A stretch of DNA of 64,000 nt from Rhodoferax sp. (GTDB taxonomy: Bacteria; Pseudomonadota; Gammaproteobacteria; Burkholderiales; Burkholderiaceae_C): the NCBI RefSeq assembly GCF_013297935.1, contig NZ_JAAFIX010000001.1, forward strand, positions 124,001-188,000, written 5' to 3'. The position numbers and the translations under genes were made by a program. Below the pieces are notes generated by a model, which worked only from the letters and a program-made list of their open reading frames with translations, was not told the DNA's origin and did no database searches. This document shows positions 34,157 through 42,770 of the stretch, piece after piece (position 1 is the stretch's first letter; every line of letters starts with the position of its first letter).

Positions 34157-35443
34157 TCAGGCCGCGTGTGCCGCCAGCACCGTGCCCCGGCAGTCGCCAA
34201 AGCCGATACGGCGCGCACCTTCGCGTTGGCAGCTGCCCCGCAAGATGATGGTGTCGCCGTCTTGCAAAAAGGTGCGCGTCTCGCCATTGGCCAGCGTGAG
34301 CGCCTGCTTGCCGCCAAGAGTCAGCTCCAAGAGCGAGCCGCCCTGCTCCGGCTGTGGGCCGGACAAGGTGCCGGTGCCCAGCACATCGCCGCTGCGCAGG
34401 TTGCAGCCGTTCACCGTGTGGTGGGCCACCAACTGCGCCAGCGTCCAATACGCGTCGCGCAGGTTGGATTGCGAGAGGCGCACGCCTGCGCTGCCTGCGG
34501 CCCGCATGGCGGGGGTTTGCAGCCAGACTTCGAGCTGCACGCCGATGGCGCCTGCGCTGCGGTTGTGCGCGCTGTCCAGATACGGCAGCGGCTGCGGGTC
34601 GGCCGCTGGCCGCTCAAACGCCGCGCGAAACGGGGCCAGCGCCTCCAGCGTCACCAACCAGGGCGACACGGTGCTCGCAAAGTTTTTGGCGAGAAACGGG
34701 CCCAGCGGCTGGTACTCCCAGGCCTGCACATCGCGCGCGCTCCAGTCATTGAGCAGGGTCAGGCCGAAGATGTGTTCTTCGGCATCCGCTATAGAAACAG
34801 GAGCGCCCAGCACATTGCCCATGCCGCTCCAGGCGGCCATTTCAAGCTCGTAGTCCAGCCGCGCAGTGGGGCCGAAGTCGGGCACGCTGGCGCCGGGCTT
34901 GAGCGTCTGGCCGCGAGGGCGGTGAAATTGCTGGCCACTGGCGCCAATGCTGCTGGCGCGCCCGTGGTAGCCAATGGGCACCCACTGGTAGTTGGGCAAG
35001 AGCGGGTTGTCGGGCCGGAAGAGCTTGCCCACCGTAGTGGCGTGGTGGATGCCGGTGTAGAAGTCGGTGTAGTCGCCCACCTCGCAAGGCAGACCCAGCT
35101 CCACTTCGGTTTGGCGCAAGAGTGCGTCGGCCCACACTTTTTGCAGAGCCGAGCCTGCGCGCAAGCCCTCCCAGAGGGCTAGGCGTAGCGCGCGGCGCTC
35201 GGCCACCGGCAGGGCCATGAGGCGGTGCATGTCGTTGTGGTCCACCAGGCCCACGGCGTGCAGGTCCAGCACGCGGTCGCCAATGGCCACGCCAATTTGC
35301 CAAGGCTCCATCGCGTTGTGGCGGAAGCGGCCAAAGGGCAGGTTTTGGATGGGGAAGTCGGTGTCGGGCGCGTTGGCGCTCTCCACCCAGCTCTGGGTGT
35401 CGGGCGCGTGGGTGGCGTCCAGAGTGGTCAGCGCTGCGCTCAT
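34157..35443 (-). CDS. fahA: Fumarylacetoacetase
   Basis: 428 aa FAH-family hydrolase, similar in length to known fumarylacetoacetases (about 420). N-terminal FAA domain (FPIQNLPFGRF) and catalytic FAH domain with the metal/acid motifs FYTGIHHATTVG, ELEMAAWSG and LLNDWSARDVQAWEYQPLGPF. It splits fumarylacetoacetate into fumarate and acetoacetate, the last step of tyrosine breakdown. Its start overlaps the VOC gene stop by 4 bases. Homogentisate dioxygenase and maleylacetoacetate isomerase are not encoded here. Confidence 0.93.
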   Translation of the reverse strand: MSAALTTLDATHAPDTQSWVESANAPDTDFPIQNLPFGRFRHNAMEPWQIGVAIGDRVLDLHAVGLVDHNDMHRLMALPVAERRALRLALWEGLRAGSALQKVWADALLRQTEVELGLPCEVGDYTDFYTGIHHATTVGKLFRPDNPLLPNYQWVPIGYHGRASSIGASGQQFHRPRGQTLKPGASVPDFGPTARLDYELEMAAWSGMGNVLGAPVSIADAEEHIFGLTLLNDWSARDVQAWEYQPLGPFLAKNFASTVSPWLVTLEALAPFRAAFERPAADPQPLPYLDSAHNRSAGAIGVQLEVWLQTPAMRAAGSAGVRLSQSNLRDAYWTLAQLVAHHTVNGCNLRSGDVLGTGTLSGPQPEQGGSLLELTLGGKQALTLANGETRTFLQDGDTIILRGSCQREGARRIGFGDCRGTVLAAHAA

Positions 35444-35985
35444 GCTTGGGCTCCCAGTTCTTTGGCGTGCAAAAAGGCGGCGTGTTTGGGTGCGCGCTTG
35501 GTCACGCTCCACTCTTCGAGCATCTGCCATTTCACAGCGTCGGCCATCGCAATTTTTGCGGCCTCTTCCGGGTCCGGGCAGGCCAGTTCCAGGCGGTGGC
35601 CGTTGGGGTCAAAGAAGTAGATGCTGTGGAACATGCCGTGGTCGGTCACGCCCAACACGTCCACGCCCTGCGCCTCCAGGTGCGCCTTGAACGCCAGCAG
35701 CTCGGCGCGGTCTTTCACGCGAAAGGCGATGTGCTGCACCCACTCGGGGGTGTTCGGGTCGCGGCCCATGGGCGGCTGCGTGGGCAGCTCAAAGAACGCC
35801 AGCACATTGCCCTGCCCTGCGTCCATGAAGATGTGCATATAAGGGTCTGGCGCGCGGGTAGAGGGCACCAGGTCTTCGGCAATGGCCAGCACAAAGTCCA
35901 TGTGCAGCATCTTCTGGTACCAGAGCACAGTTTCTTTGGCGTCTTTGCAGCGGTAGGCCACGTGGTGAATGCGGTCGATTTTCAT
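35440..35985 (-). CDS. VOC-family protein within the tyrosine catabolic operon
   Basis: 181 aa with glyoxalase/bleomycin-resistance repeats: IDRIHHVAYRCKD at the N-terminus, VQHIAFRVKD and HRLELACPD supply candidate metal ligands. A GAGGAG ribosome binding site precedes ATG 35985. It lies between hpd (37-base gap) and fahA (4-base overlap), so it is co-expressed with tyrosine degradation. Its reaction is unknown; it is too short to be a second 4-hydroxyphenylpyruvate dioxygenase. Confidence 0.8.
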   Translation of the reverse strand: MKIDRIHHVAYRCKDAKETVLWYQKMLHMDFVLAIAEDLVPSTRAPDPYMHIFMDAGQGNVLAFFELPTQPPMGRDPNTPEWVQHIAFRVKDRAELLAFKAHLEAQGVDVLGVTDHGMFHSIYFFDPNGHRLELACPDPEEAAKIAMADAVKWQMLEEWSVTKRAPKHAAFLHAKELGAQA

Positions 35986-36022
35986 AGTGTTGTCTCCTCG
36001 GTCCGTCTGGATTCGCCTGGGT

Positions 36023-37120
36023 TCACTTGGCAGCTTCGAGCACGCCACGGTTGATCTGGTCGCGCTCCAGCGATTCAAACAGCGCTTTGAAATTGCCTTC
36101 GCCAAAGCCCTCGCGGTAGTTGCCTTTGCGCTCGATGAATTCGAAGAACACCGGGCCCAACAATGGTTGCGAGAAGATCTGCAGCAGCAGGCGCGGCTGG
36201 CCCCCCTCGGTGGTGCCGTCCAGCAGAATACCGCGCGCTTGCAAATCGCTCACCGGCTGGCCGTGGCCGGGCAGGCGCTTGGCCAGGTTCTCGTAATACA
36301 GATCGCTGGGCGCAGTCAGCAGCGGAATGCCGGCCATTTGCAACTTGTCGATCGCGACCGGCAGGTCTTCGCACAGCAGGGCGATGTGTTGAATACCCTC
36401 GCCGTTGAACTGCATCAAAAACTCTTCAATCTGCCCGCCGCCCTGGCGCGCTTCTTCGTTGAGCGGAATGCGCACCAAGCCGTCCGGCGCGGTCATGGCC
36501 TTGGAGGTCAGGCCGGTGTACTCGCCCTGAATGTCGAAGTAGCGGATTTCCTGAAAGTTAAACAGCTTGCTGTAGAAGTCGGCCCAATACGCCATGCGGC
36601 CCCGGTACACGTTGTGCGTGAGGTGGTCGACCACGCTGAAGCCGTGGCCCACGGGGTGGCGGTCCACGCCGGGCAGGAATTCAAAGTCGATGTCGTAAAT
36701 GGACTTGCCATCTTCATAGCGGTCAATCAGGTACAGCGGCGCGCCGCCAATGCCCTTGATGGCGGGCAGATTCAGCTCCATGGGGCCGGGGCGCAGCTCT
36801 ACCGGCTGGGCACCCAATTCGAGGGCGCGCTTATACGCAATGTGTGAATCTTTCACCCGAAACGCCATGCCGCAGGCGCTCGGCCCGTGCTCGGCAGCAA
36901 AGTAGCCGGCCACGCTTTTGGGCTCGCGGTTCACGATGAAGTTGATGCCGCCCTGGCGGTACAGCACCACGTCTTTAGAGCGGTGCTTGGCCACCAGCGT
37001 GAAGCCCATGCGCTCAAACACGGGTTCAATAATGCCCGCCAAAGGCGACGCAAACTCCACAAACTCAAAGCCCATCAGGCCCATGGGGTTCTCAAACAAA
37101 TCGGTGTGGGGGGTGGTCAT
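36023..37120 (-). CDS. hpd: 4-hydroxyphenylpyruvate dioxygenase
   Basis: 365 aa, typical for bacterial HPPD. The iron ligands are visible as VVDHLTHNV (His), IQHIALLC (His) and FFEFIERKG (Glu). It makes homogentisate from 4-hydroxyphenylpyruvate. ATG 37120 is preceded by AGAGGAG. First gene of hpd-VOC-fahA-phhA, divergent from an Lrp/AsnC regulator with 107 bases between starts, which should contain both promoters. Confidence 0.95.
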   Translation of the reverse strand: MTTPHTDLFENPMGLMGFEFVEFASPLAGIIEPVFERMGFTLVAKHRSKDVVLYRQGGINFIVNREPKSVAGYFAAEHGPSACGMAFRVKDSHIAYKRALELGAQPVELRPGPMELNLPAIKGIGGAPLYLIDRYEDGKSIYDIDFEFLPGVDRHPVGHGFSVVDHLTHNVYRGRMAYWADFYSKLFNFQEIRYFDIQGEYTGLTSKAMTAPDGLVRIPLNEEARQGGGQIEEFLMQFNGEGIQHIALLCEDLPVAIDKLQMAGIPLLTAPSDLYYENLAKRLPGHGQPVSDLQARGILLDGTTEGGQPRLLLQIFSQPLLGPVFFEFIERKGNYREGFGEGNFKALFESLERDQINRGVLEAAK

Positions 37121-37227
37121 AGCGGGCTCCTCTAGGTGATGCAAAAGATAGTGAATTGTGGGCAGAAGTGCGTGCAATGGGTTTGCATAACTTCACAGGA
37201 AAACCCTCAATGCCGCATAATTTGTGC

Positions 37228-37725
37228 ATGAAAAGCACCTCTAACGAAGATTCGCTGCTCGACGGGTTTGATGTAAGCCTTCTCGCCGCATTGCAGCGCG
37301 ATGCCTATGCCACCCACCAGCAAATTGGCGAGCAAATTCATTTGTCTGCCTCACAGGTGAGCCGGCGGGTGCAGCGCCTGCAGGCCGCGGGCCTGATTCG
37401 CCGCTATGTGGCGCTGCTGGAGCCGCAGGCCCTGGGCCTGGGCGTGCGCGCCATGAGCTATGTGACCCTGACCCGCCATGGCGGCGACGAGGGCACAGCC
37501 TTTGAGCGCGAGATTGGCAGCATCCCCGAAGTGCTGGAGTGCTACTCGGTAGCCGGTGAGTCCGACTACATGCTGCACATCGTGTGTGCGGACCTGGCCG
37601 TGCTGTCGGAGCAGGTGCTGCGCCGCATCACCCGCATTCAGGGTGTGGGCAGCATTCGCTCCAATATTGTGCTGGGCTGCATCAAGAGCAGCACCGAGCT
37701 GCCGCTGGGGCATTTGCGGCGCTGA
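37228..37725 (+). CDS. Lrp/AsnC-family regulator divergent from hpd
   Basis: 165 aa with HTH (LDGFDVSLLAALQRDAY, LSASQVSRRVQRLQAAG) and RAM domain (SYVTLTRHG, SVAGESDYMLHIVC). Divergence from hpd suggests it activates tyrosine catabolism in response to an aromatic amino acid or keto acid, as known for Lrp-type hpd regulators in proteobacteria. ATG 37228 gives the family start; an ATG at 37210 would add six codons. Confidence 0.87.
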   Translation: MKSTSNEDSLLDGFDVSLLAALQRDAYATHQQIGEQIHLSASQVSRRVQRLQAAGLIRRYVALLEPQALGLGVRAMSYVTLTRHGGDEGTAFEREIGSIPEVLECYSVAGESDYMLHIVCADLAVLSEQVLRRITRIQGVGSIRSNIVLGCIKSSTELPLGHLRR

Positions 37726-37762
37726 GCTGTGGGGCGCTAACTCGTGCGCCGCGCAGCGGGGC

Positions 37763-39001
37763 TTACTTGACGGTGCGCCGCCCCACTCCCAGTGCCGCGC
37801 CCACGCTGAGCAGCAGCACAAAACCTGCGCCCACCAGCGTGGCGCCGTACCAGCCCCGGTCCATGAACACGCCAAACACCAAGGGCGAAATGGCAAAGCC
37901 GGTATCCAGCCCCGAGTACACCAGCCCGTAGACCCGGCCGGTAGCGCCCTTGGGCGTGGCCTTTTTAATCATCATGTCGCGCGACGGCCCGCCAATGCCC
38001 ACCGCAAAACCCGTAATCGCCAACACCACCATAGTGCCGGTTGCACCCAGCCAGCCGGTGCCGCAGAGCGCCAACAGCGCCGCACCCACCGCCATGGCCC
38101 AGGCCACCACGCGGTCGGAGTGTTGCGACTTGGCCGCCACAAAACCACCAATGAACATGCCCACCGCGCCACACAGCATGTAAGAAGAAATGGTGTAGGT
38201 AGCCGCCTCAAAGCTCACGCCGTGCATGGCTTTCAAAATCGACACCGCGTAGCTCTGCACCACCGCCAGCGTCATGGTCGAAAGCAAAAAGAAGCCGAAG
38301 CACCACCACACTACCGGCAGCTTCATAAAGGCCATGTCGTGCTCGGCCTGCGGGCCGCCTGCCACGGGCGCCACTTTGCGGGCCACCGTGGTGTGCAGGT
38401 ACTGGCGCTGGGTCAAGAGCACGCCCATCACCACCACAAACAAGCCCGCAGCGGCCAGATAGGTCTGCCGCCAACCGATGATGGCGCCCAAGCCCGCAAA
38501 AAACACCGGCGCCAGCGCCCAGCCCAGGTTGCCGCTCAGGCCGTGCGCGCTAAACGCATAGCCCAGGCGCGGGGTGGACACGCGTTGGTTCAGGATGGTG
38601 AAGTCCACAGGGTGAAAGGTCGAGTTGCCCAAACCGGCCAGCACCGCCACCAGCATCAGGCCGGCGTAGCCCGTGACAAACGAGGCCGTCACACAGGCCA
38701 CCACAAACAAACTCAGCGCCATGAACATGAGCGGGCGCGCACCAAAGCGGTCCACCACAAAACCCGCGCAGGCCTGGCCCACGCCCGACACCACAAAAAA
38801 CGCCGTCATCAGCAAGCCGAGCTGCGAGTAGTTCAGGCCAAACTCTTTCATGAACACCGGAAACAGCAGCGGCAATATCAAGTGGCCAAAGTGGGAGCTG
38901 GCGTGGGCCAGCCCGATCAGGCCGATCACGGTGGCGTCTTGCTTCAAGGGAACGGCGGGTGCCGCAGCGGCGGCGGGCGAAGAGAGGGTGGCAGTGGTCA
39001 T
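37763..39001 (-). CDS. MFS transporter
   Basis: 412 aa with about 12 hydrophobic helices. The MFS loop motif between helices 2 and 3 reads GFVVDRFGARPLM, and the ASSHFGHLILPLLFPVFM helix resembles fosmidomycin-resistance (Fsr) type exporters. The Ala-rich start at 39001 (MTTATLSSPAAAAA) fits. It diverges from an AraC-type regulator with 95 bases between starts, so it is probably the regulated target. Substrate unknown. Confidence 0.83.
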   Translation of the reverse strand: MTTATLSSPAAAAAPAVPLKQDATVIGLIGLAHASSHFGHLILPLLFPVFMKEFGLNYSQLGLLMTAFFVVSGVGQACAGFVVDRFGARPLMFMALSLFVVACVTASFVTGYAGLMLVAVLAGLGNSTFHPVDFTILNQRVSTPRLGYAFSAHGLSGNLGWALAPVFFAGLGAIIGWRQTYLAAAGLFVVVMGVLLTQRQYLHTTVARKVAPVAGGPQAEHDMAFMKLPVVWWCFGFFLLSTMTLAVVQSYAVSILKAMHGVSFEAATYTISSYMLCGAVGMFIGGFVAAKSQHSDRVVAWAMAVGAALLALCGTGWLGATGTMVVLAITGFAVGIGGPSRDMMIKKATPKGATGRVYGLVYSGLDTGFAISPLVFGVFMDRGWYGATLVGAGFVLLLSVGAALGVGRRTVK

Positions 39002-39096
39002 GCAACGCATCGTACGGGCGCAGGTGCTTTCTTGATTACGACAAAAAGACAATAATTGTCGAAAACCCGCCAAACCTGACCCGACGATCAACGCCC

Positions 39097-39918
39097 ATGA
39101 AACGCAAGGCCCCGCTCACCCCCGTGTCGTTTGACACCTCCGCCAAGCGCCCGCCCACTACCGAGCGCCCTGTGCGCAGCCGGGCCCGCTCGCTGGCTAT
39201 GGACGCACACATCGAGCCCCACCAGCACCCTTGGTCGCAGTTCACCTACTGCGCCAGCGGGCTCATGCAAGTCACCGTGACGCAGGGCGAGCGGCAAACC
39301 ACCTTTATCGTGCCGCCCAGCCGCGCGGTGTGGATTCCGCCCCACGTGCAGCACAACGTGGTGGTGCTGGAGACTGCCGAGCTGCGCACTGTAGACATTG
39401 CCCCCAGCGTGCTGCCCGCCAACTGGACCGAATGCCGCGTGCTAGTGGTGAGCCGGCTGCTGCGCGAGCTGGTGCACGCGCTCGAAGGCAGTGAGCCCGG
39501 CCCGCGCGACACCGCCCTCATGGCCCTGACCGCCGACGAGGTGACCCGCTCCGACACCCAGGCCCTGGGCGTGCCTATGCCCCACCCCGAGCATGGCGAC
39601 AAGCGCCTGCGCGCCCTGTGCGAAGCCGTGTTGCGCGACCCGGCCGAAAAAGGCCAGCTGCGTGAATGGGTGGCCGATGTGGGCGCCAGCGAGCGCACCA
39701 TGGCCCGCCTCTTCCGCGACGAGCTGGGCACCAGCTACCAGCAGTGGCGCACCCAAGCCGTGTTGGCCCACGCCCTGCCCCAGCTGGCCCGCGGCGTGCC
39801 CATCGCCCAAGTGGCGGCTGCTGCGGGCTACGCCAGCGACAGCGCGTTCTCCGCCATGTTCAAGCACAGCATGGGCAAAGCGCCGAGCCACTTTCAGGCC
39901 AAAACGCTATCAAAATAG
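39097..39918 (+). CDS. AraC-family regulator with cupin sensor domain
   Basis: 273 aa. N-terminal cupin (AHIEPHQHPWSQFTY, VPPSRAVWIPPHVQHNVV) and C-terminal AraC HTH pair (VGASERTMARLFRDELGTSY, IAQVAAAAGYASDSAFSAMFK). It belongs to the group that often controls an adjacent MFS exporter. The last residues LSK and stop are supplied by repeat copy 5. Confidence 0.87.
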   Translation: MKRKAPLTPVSFDTSAKRPPTTERPVRSRARSLAMDAHIEPHQHPWSQFTYCASGLMQVTVTQGERQTTFIVPPSRAVWIPPHVQHNVVVLETAELRTVDIAPSVLPANWTECRVLVVSRLLRELVHALEGSEPGPRDTALMALTADEVTRSDTQALGVPMPHPEHGDKRLRALCEAVLRDPAEKGQLREWVADVGASERTMARLFRDELGTSYQQWRTQAVLAHALPQLARGVPIAQVAAAAGYASDSAFSAMFKHSMGKAPSHFQAKTLSK

Positions 39919-39962
39919 GAGCTGCTTGCGCATGTTTTGTGTGGGCTAGAGGCACTTTTGGC
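39907..39962 (+). repeat. Dispersed gene-end repeat, copy 5
   Basis: CTATCAAAATAGGAGCTGCTTGCGCATG... then TGGGCTAGAGGCACTTTTGG. Contains the araC-type gene stop. The rest of the 242-base gap up to 40160 holds no recognisable gene. Confidence 0.8.
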
Positions 39963-40160
39963 TTAAAAATAAGGAGTGTGTCGCGGCCTAGCTATCATCT
40001 TCCGCTTGGGAGAACACAACACCAAACACGCCGCAGCGCAAGCCTTCATTATTCGGTCTGGCGCCGTCCACGCATCAGCCGGACGACATTCTTAAGCGGC
40101 CGATCACCGCTTCAACAAACTACAAATTCCCGACTAAACGCATAAGCCGAGGCCAGATAC

Positions 40161-41123
40161 ATGAGTGTTTATAAATACTTTTCTCCGGAAAACGCTGAGC
40201 GTTATTTGACTACCTGGGCGATGCGTCTCACACCACCGAACCGTGTCAATGATCCATTCGAAATGCGCCCAAGTTTTGACGCATTTTCAGAAGCTGCAGT
40301 TCAAAAATTTCTAAGTACAAGAGCGCAAGATTTATCAAAGGAAGTAGCTATGAAGATAGCTGCCAAACTTCCACATAAAAGTGAAGGTACGAACAATCCG
40401 GCGTTGAGTGCGTTAGCACGGTACCTTTTTGATTGCGAAACAGAGGAAGACTTGGCAACACTCTTGCAAATCACATCAAGCGCAGAACTTCATGCAATAA
40501 GAGTTCAAGCTCAAAAGGCTATCTACGACCAGCTACCTACTTGGAACTCAGATACTGAAAATGCATTGCGCCAGAGTGCAGCAGAGTCGTTGGGCATGTT
40601 GTGCCTAAGTGGGAGCTCAAATAATCCTTTGATGTGGGCGCACTATGCCAAAAGCCACGAAGGAGTCGTCGTGGAGTTTGACGAGAATCACCCGACATTT
40701 CACCGCCGTCGGAGTAGCGTTGACGAGTTCGGGTACCTACGCAGAGTCTCATACGCAGACACCCGGCCCAGCATTTCGAAAATTGATGGAAACGACACAT
40801 TCATACAACTCGCATTTGTCAAAGGACTTGACTGGGCGTATGAACAAGAACATCGGATGATTTGGCCGTTGAGCCTTGCAGATTGCTCCAAAAGTATTGG
40901 AGAGGAAACCATCTATCTACTGGAAGTACCAGCACTGGCAGTAAAGAGCCTTACTTTCGGTTGTAAAGCTGAAGCCAGCTTTACCCAACAGATAGTGCAG
41001 ATACTTTCACAAAACAAAGACGCAGGCCATATTCAGGTCTACCAGTCCTTTGTGTCGACTGATACCTTTGCACTGTGCTACCAGCCTTACCAAGGTGTCG
41101 ACAACGAAGCACTATCAAAATAG
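40161..41123 (+). CDS. DUF2971 domain protein
   Basis: 320 aa matching the DUF2971 pattern: N-terminal VYKYFSPENAE and RVNDPFEM, central LCLSGSSNNPLMWAHYAKSHEGVVVEFD (span ~152-180), and WAYEQEHRMIWPL near residue 230. Function of the family is unknown; members often occur in accessory or defence regions. Codon use is more AT-rich than in adjacent genes, suggesting acquisition. Monocistronic. The C-terminal ALSK and stop come from repeat copy 6. Confidence 0.82.
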   Translation: MSVYKYFSPENAERYLTTWAMRLTPPNRVNDPFEMRPSFDAFSEAAVQKFLSTRAQDLSKEVAMKIAAKLPHKSEGTNNPALSALARYLFDCETEEDLATLLQITSSAELHAIRVQAQKAIYDQLPTWNSDTENALRQSAAESLGMLCLSGSSNNPLMWAHYAKSHEGVVVEFDENHPTFHRRRSSVDEFGYLRRVSYADTRPSISKIDGNDTFIQLAFVKGLDWAYEQEHRMIWPLSLADCSKSIGEETIYLLEVPALAVKSLTFGCKAEASFTQQIVQILSQNKDAGHIQVYQSFVSTDTFALCYQPYQGVDNEALSK

Positions 41124-41158
41124 TAGCAACTTGCGATTGCTAGTTGCGGGCTAGAGAG
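41112..41158 (+). repeat. Dispersed gene-end repeat, copy 6
   Basis: CTATCAAAATAGTAGCAACTTGCGATTGC...GCGGGCTAGAG, a shorter copy carrying the DUF2971 gene stop. Confidence 0.7.
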
Positions 41159-41174
41159 GGGCAGAATCAAAAAA

Positions 41175-41447
41175 TCAACCCAACTTGCCTGCCAGCTGCA
41201 ACGAAGCCCGTAGCGCATCGTTAATGCGCGTCTGCCAGCCATCGCCACTGGCGCGCAGCGCGGCAGGCACATCCGGGTCCAAGCGAATTTTTACGGCCTC
41301 TTTGGTACTGGCCGCACGGGGCCTGCCACGCGGCTTGAGCACAGCGCCTTCGTAGCGGTCGGCCGTTTGAAAGAAAGCCTCGGGCAGCTCAGGCGCGGCG
41401 TCAGGGTCAGTCCAGGTGGCGAGCGTAGTAGGTTTTTTCGCGGTCAT
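41175..41447 (-). CDS. brnA: BrnA-like antitoxin
   Basis: 90 aa. The C-terminal half (KEAVKIRLDPDVPAALRASGDGWQTRIN, as a span ~51-78) is the ribbon-helix-helix region of the BrnA antitoxin family, which binds BrnT and represses the operon. The gene appears intact. It overlaps by 4 bases the stop of a short reading frame that is a deleted BrnT toxin, keeping the normal brnT-brnA order. Confidence 0.78.
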   Translation of the reverse strand: MTAKKPTTLATWTDPDAAPELPEAFFQTADRYEGAVLKPRGRPRAASTKEAVKIRLDPDVPAALRASGDGWQTRINDALRASLQLAGKLG

Positions 41448-41566
41448 TGGCTTTCCTCATACTGATAATGCGGCGCTACCTCGAATACTTCCGCCGCGCG
41501 GGCGAAGTCCAAGCCTTTTTCGGTCAGCGTCTGCTTCAGTTTTTGGCTGTCAAATTCTATTTGCAC
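41444..41566 (-). pseudogene. brnT: BrnT-like toxin with internal deletion
   Basis: A 40-codon frame from GTG 41566: VQIEFDSQKLKQTLTEKG, LDFARAAEVFEV, then PHYQYEESQ and TGA overlapping the brnA ATG. The first part matches the start of BrnT (about 90 aa; FEWD..KA..N..KHGVSF..A..VF) and the last residues resemble its normal end (..RHYEES). The central ~50 residues with the RNase core are missing in frame, so the toxin should be inactive. Confidence 0.65.
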
Positions 41567-41707
41567 AGTTATTTATTGTGCCCCCATTAAATCACCGGCA
41601 CACTCTTCCAAAATGCCAGCTGCTCGCAAACCAAGGCGGAACGCGAACCATTGAAAACACCGTCGATCAGGGCACAATGCGGCAACCATCTACGAACAGG
41701 TTTATCT

Positions 41708-42010
41708 ATGCCTCCACCAACCGTTCTGAACCAGCAAGCCCTACAACAGTTTTGCGAAGCGCACCACATTCGTAGCTTGGCCCTGTTTGGCTCGCAGGCC
41801 AAAGGAACTGCGCGGCCGGATAGCGATATTGACTTGTTGGTGGACTTTGAGCCTGACGCAGTACCGGGCCTACTTGGCATGGCCGTGCTGGAAGATGAGC
41901 TGTCAGCGCTCATGGGAGGACGTAAGGTCGATTTGCGCACGCCAAGCGATTTGTCCCGGCACTTCCGGGATGAAGTGGTGCACACCGCCCAAGTGCAATA
42001 TGCACGCTGA
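41708..42010 (+). CDS. mntA: MntA-like minimal nucleotidyltransferase antitoxin
   Basis: 100 aa with the nucleotidyltransferase motif GSX10DXD (GSQAKGTARPDSDID) and a C-terminal VDLRTPSDL. In characterised MntA-HepT systems the MNT protein AMPylates a tyrosine of the HEPN toxin and neutralises it. It overlaps the hepT-like gene by 11 bases. ATG 41708 fits the domain start. Confidence 0.87.
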   Translation: MPPPTVLNQQALQQFCEAHHIRSLALFGSQAKGTARPDSDIDLLVDFEPDAVPGLLGMAVLEDELSALMGGRKVDLRTPSDLSRHFRDEVVHTAQVQYAR

Positions 42011-42344
42011 AGATCGCATTCGCTTGCTCCACATGGTGGAGGCGGCCCAGGCCGCATTGAAGTTTGTCGGCGGCAAAAAGCAGGCAGACCTTCAATCAGA
42101 CCAGATGCTGCTTTTCGCGGTGGTGCGAGCCATTGAAATCCTGGGCGAAGCCGCAAACAAGGTGTCTGAAGACTTGCAGTCTGGCAACAATTCCATTCCG
42201 TGGCGCGCTATTGTGGGCATGCGCAATCGCTTGGTACATGCCTACTTTGACATAGACACTGAAATGGTCTGGAAGACGCTTCAGAACGAAATCCCGGGAC
42301 TGCTAGGCGCTCTGCAAGCGCTGCTCCTCAAGGATCAGGCGTAG
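42000..42344 (+). CDS. hepT: HepT-like HEPN toxin (DUF86)
   Basis: 114 aa HEPN protein. The RNase motif RX4HXY is present as RNRLVHAY near residue 80, so both the catalytic residues and the target tyrosine for AMPylation are intact. Helical throughout. Translationally coupled to mntA. Such pairs act as type VII toxin-antitoxin systems, possibly in phage defence. Confidence 0.87.
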   Translation: MHAEDRIRLLHMVEAAQAALKFVGGKKQADLQSDQMLLFAVVRAIEILGEAANKVSEDLQSGNNSIPWRAIVGMRNRLVHAYFDIDTEMVWKTLQNEIPGLLGALQALLLKDQA

Positions 42345-42372
42345 AAACTCGGATTCACGTCCAACAATTTCA

Positions 42373-42654
42373 TCAAGCAGTTACCTGCACACCCTTCCAA
42401 AACGCCACCCGGTCGCGCACCATCTCGGCTTCAGGCTTGGGGTCGGCGTAGTACCAGACAGCGTCGATGTTCATCTCACCGTTCACCATGAGCGAGTAGT
42501 AGCTGGCTTGGCCTTTCCAGGCGCAGCTGGTTTTGTGGTTGCTGAACTGCACGTAATCGCGGTTCAGGCTGCTGGCGGGAAAGTAGTGGTTGCCTTCCAC
42601 GAGCACGGTGTCGGTGCTCTCGGCGATGGTGGTTCCGTTCCAAATAGCTTTCAT
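42373..42654 (-). CDS. DUF427 domain protein
   Basis: 93 aa, compact DUF427 fold: MKAIWNGTTIAESTDT, VEGNHYFP, then TSCAWKGQASYY and the closing DAVWYYADPKPEAE. The motif K-T-x-C-x-W-K-G is diagnostic. Function unknown. It diverges from the osmolyte transporter operon with 116 bases between starts. Confidence 0.85.
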   Translation of the reverse strand: MKAIWNGTTIAESTDTVLVEGNHYFPASSLNRDYVQFSNHKTSCAWKGQASYYSLMVNGEMNIDAVWYYADPKPEAEMVRDRVAFWKGVQVTA

Positions 42655-42770
42655 GGGTGCTCCAGGGGCAAATAGGGTTTTGCTATTGCAACACAAGCCG
42701 CCCGGCGGGCTGCGCTTTCGGGTCATTGGGGATTGGCTTATCCTGTGGCCTCATTTAAAAGGGCTTCACC

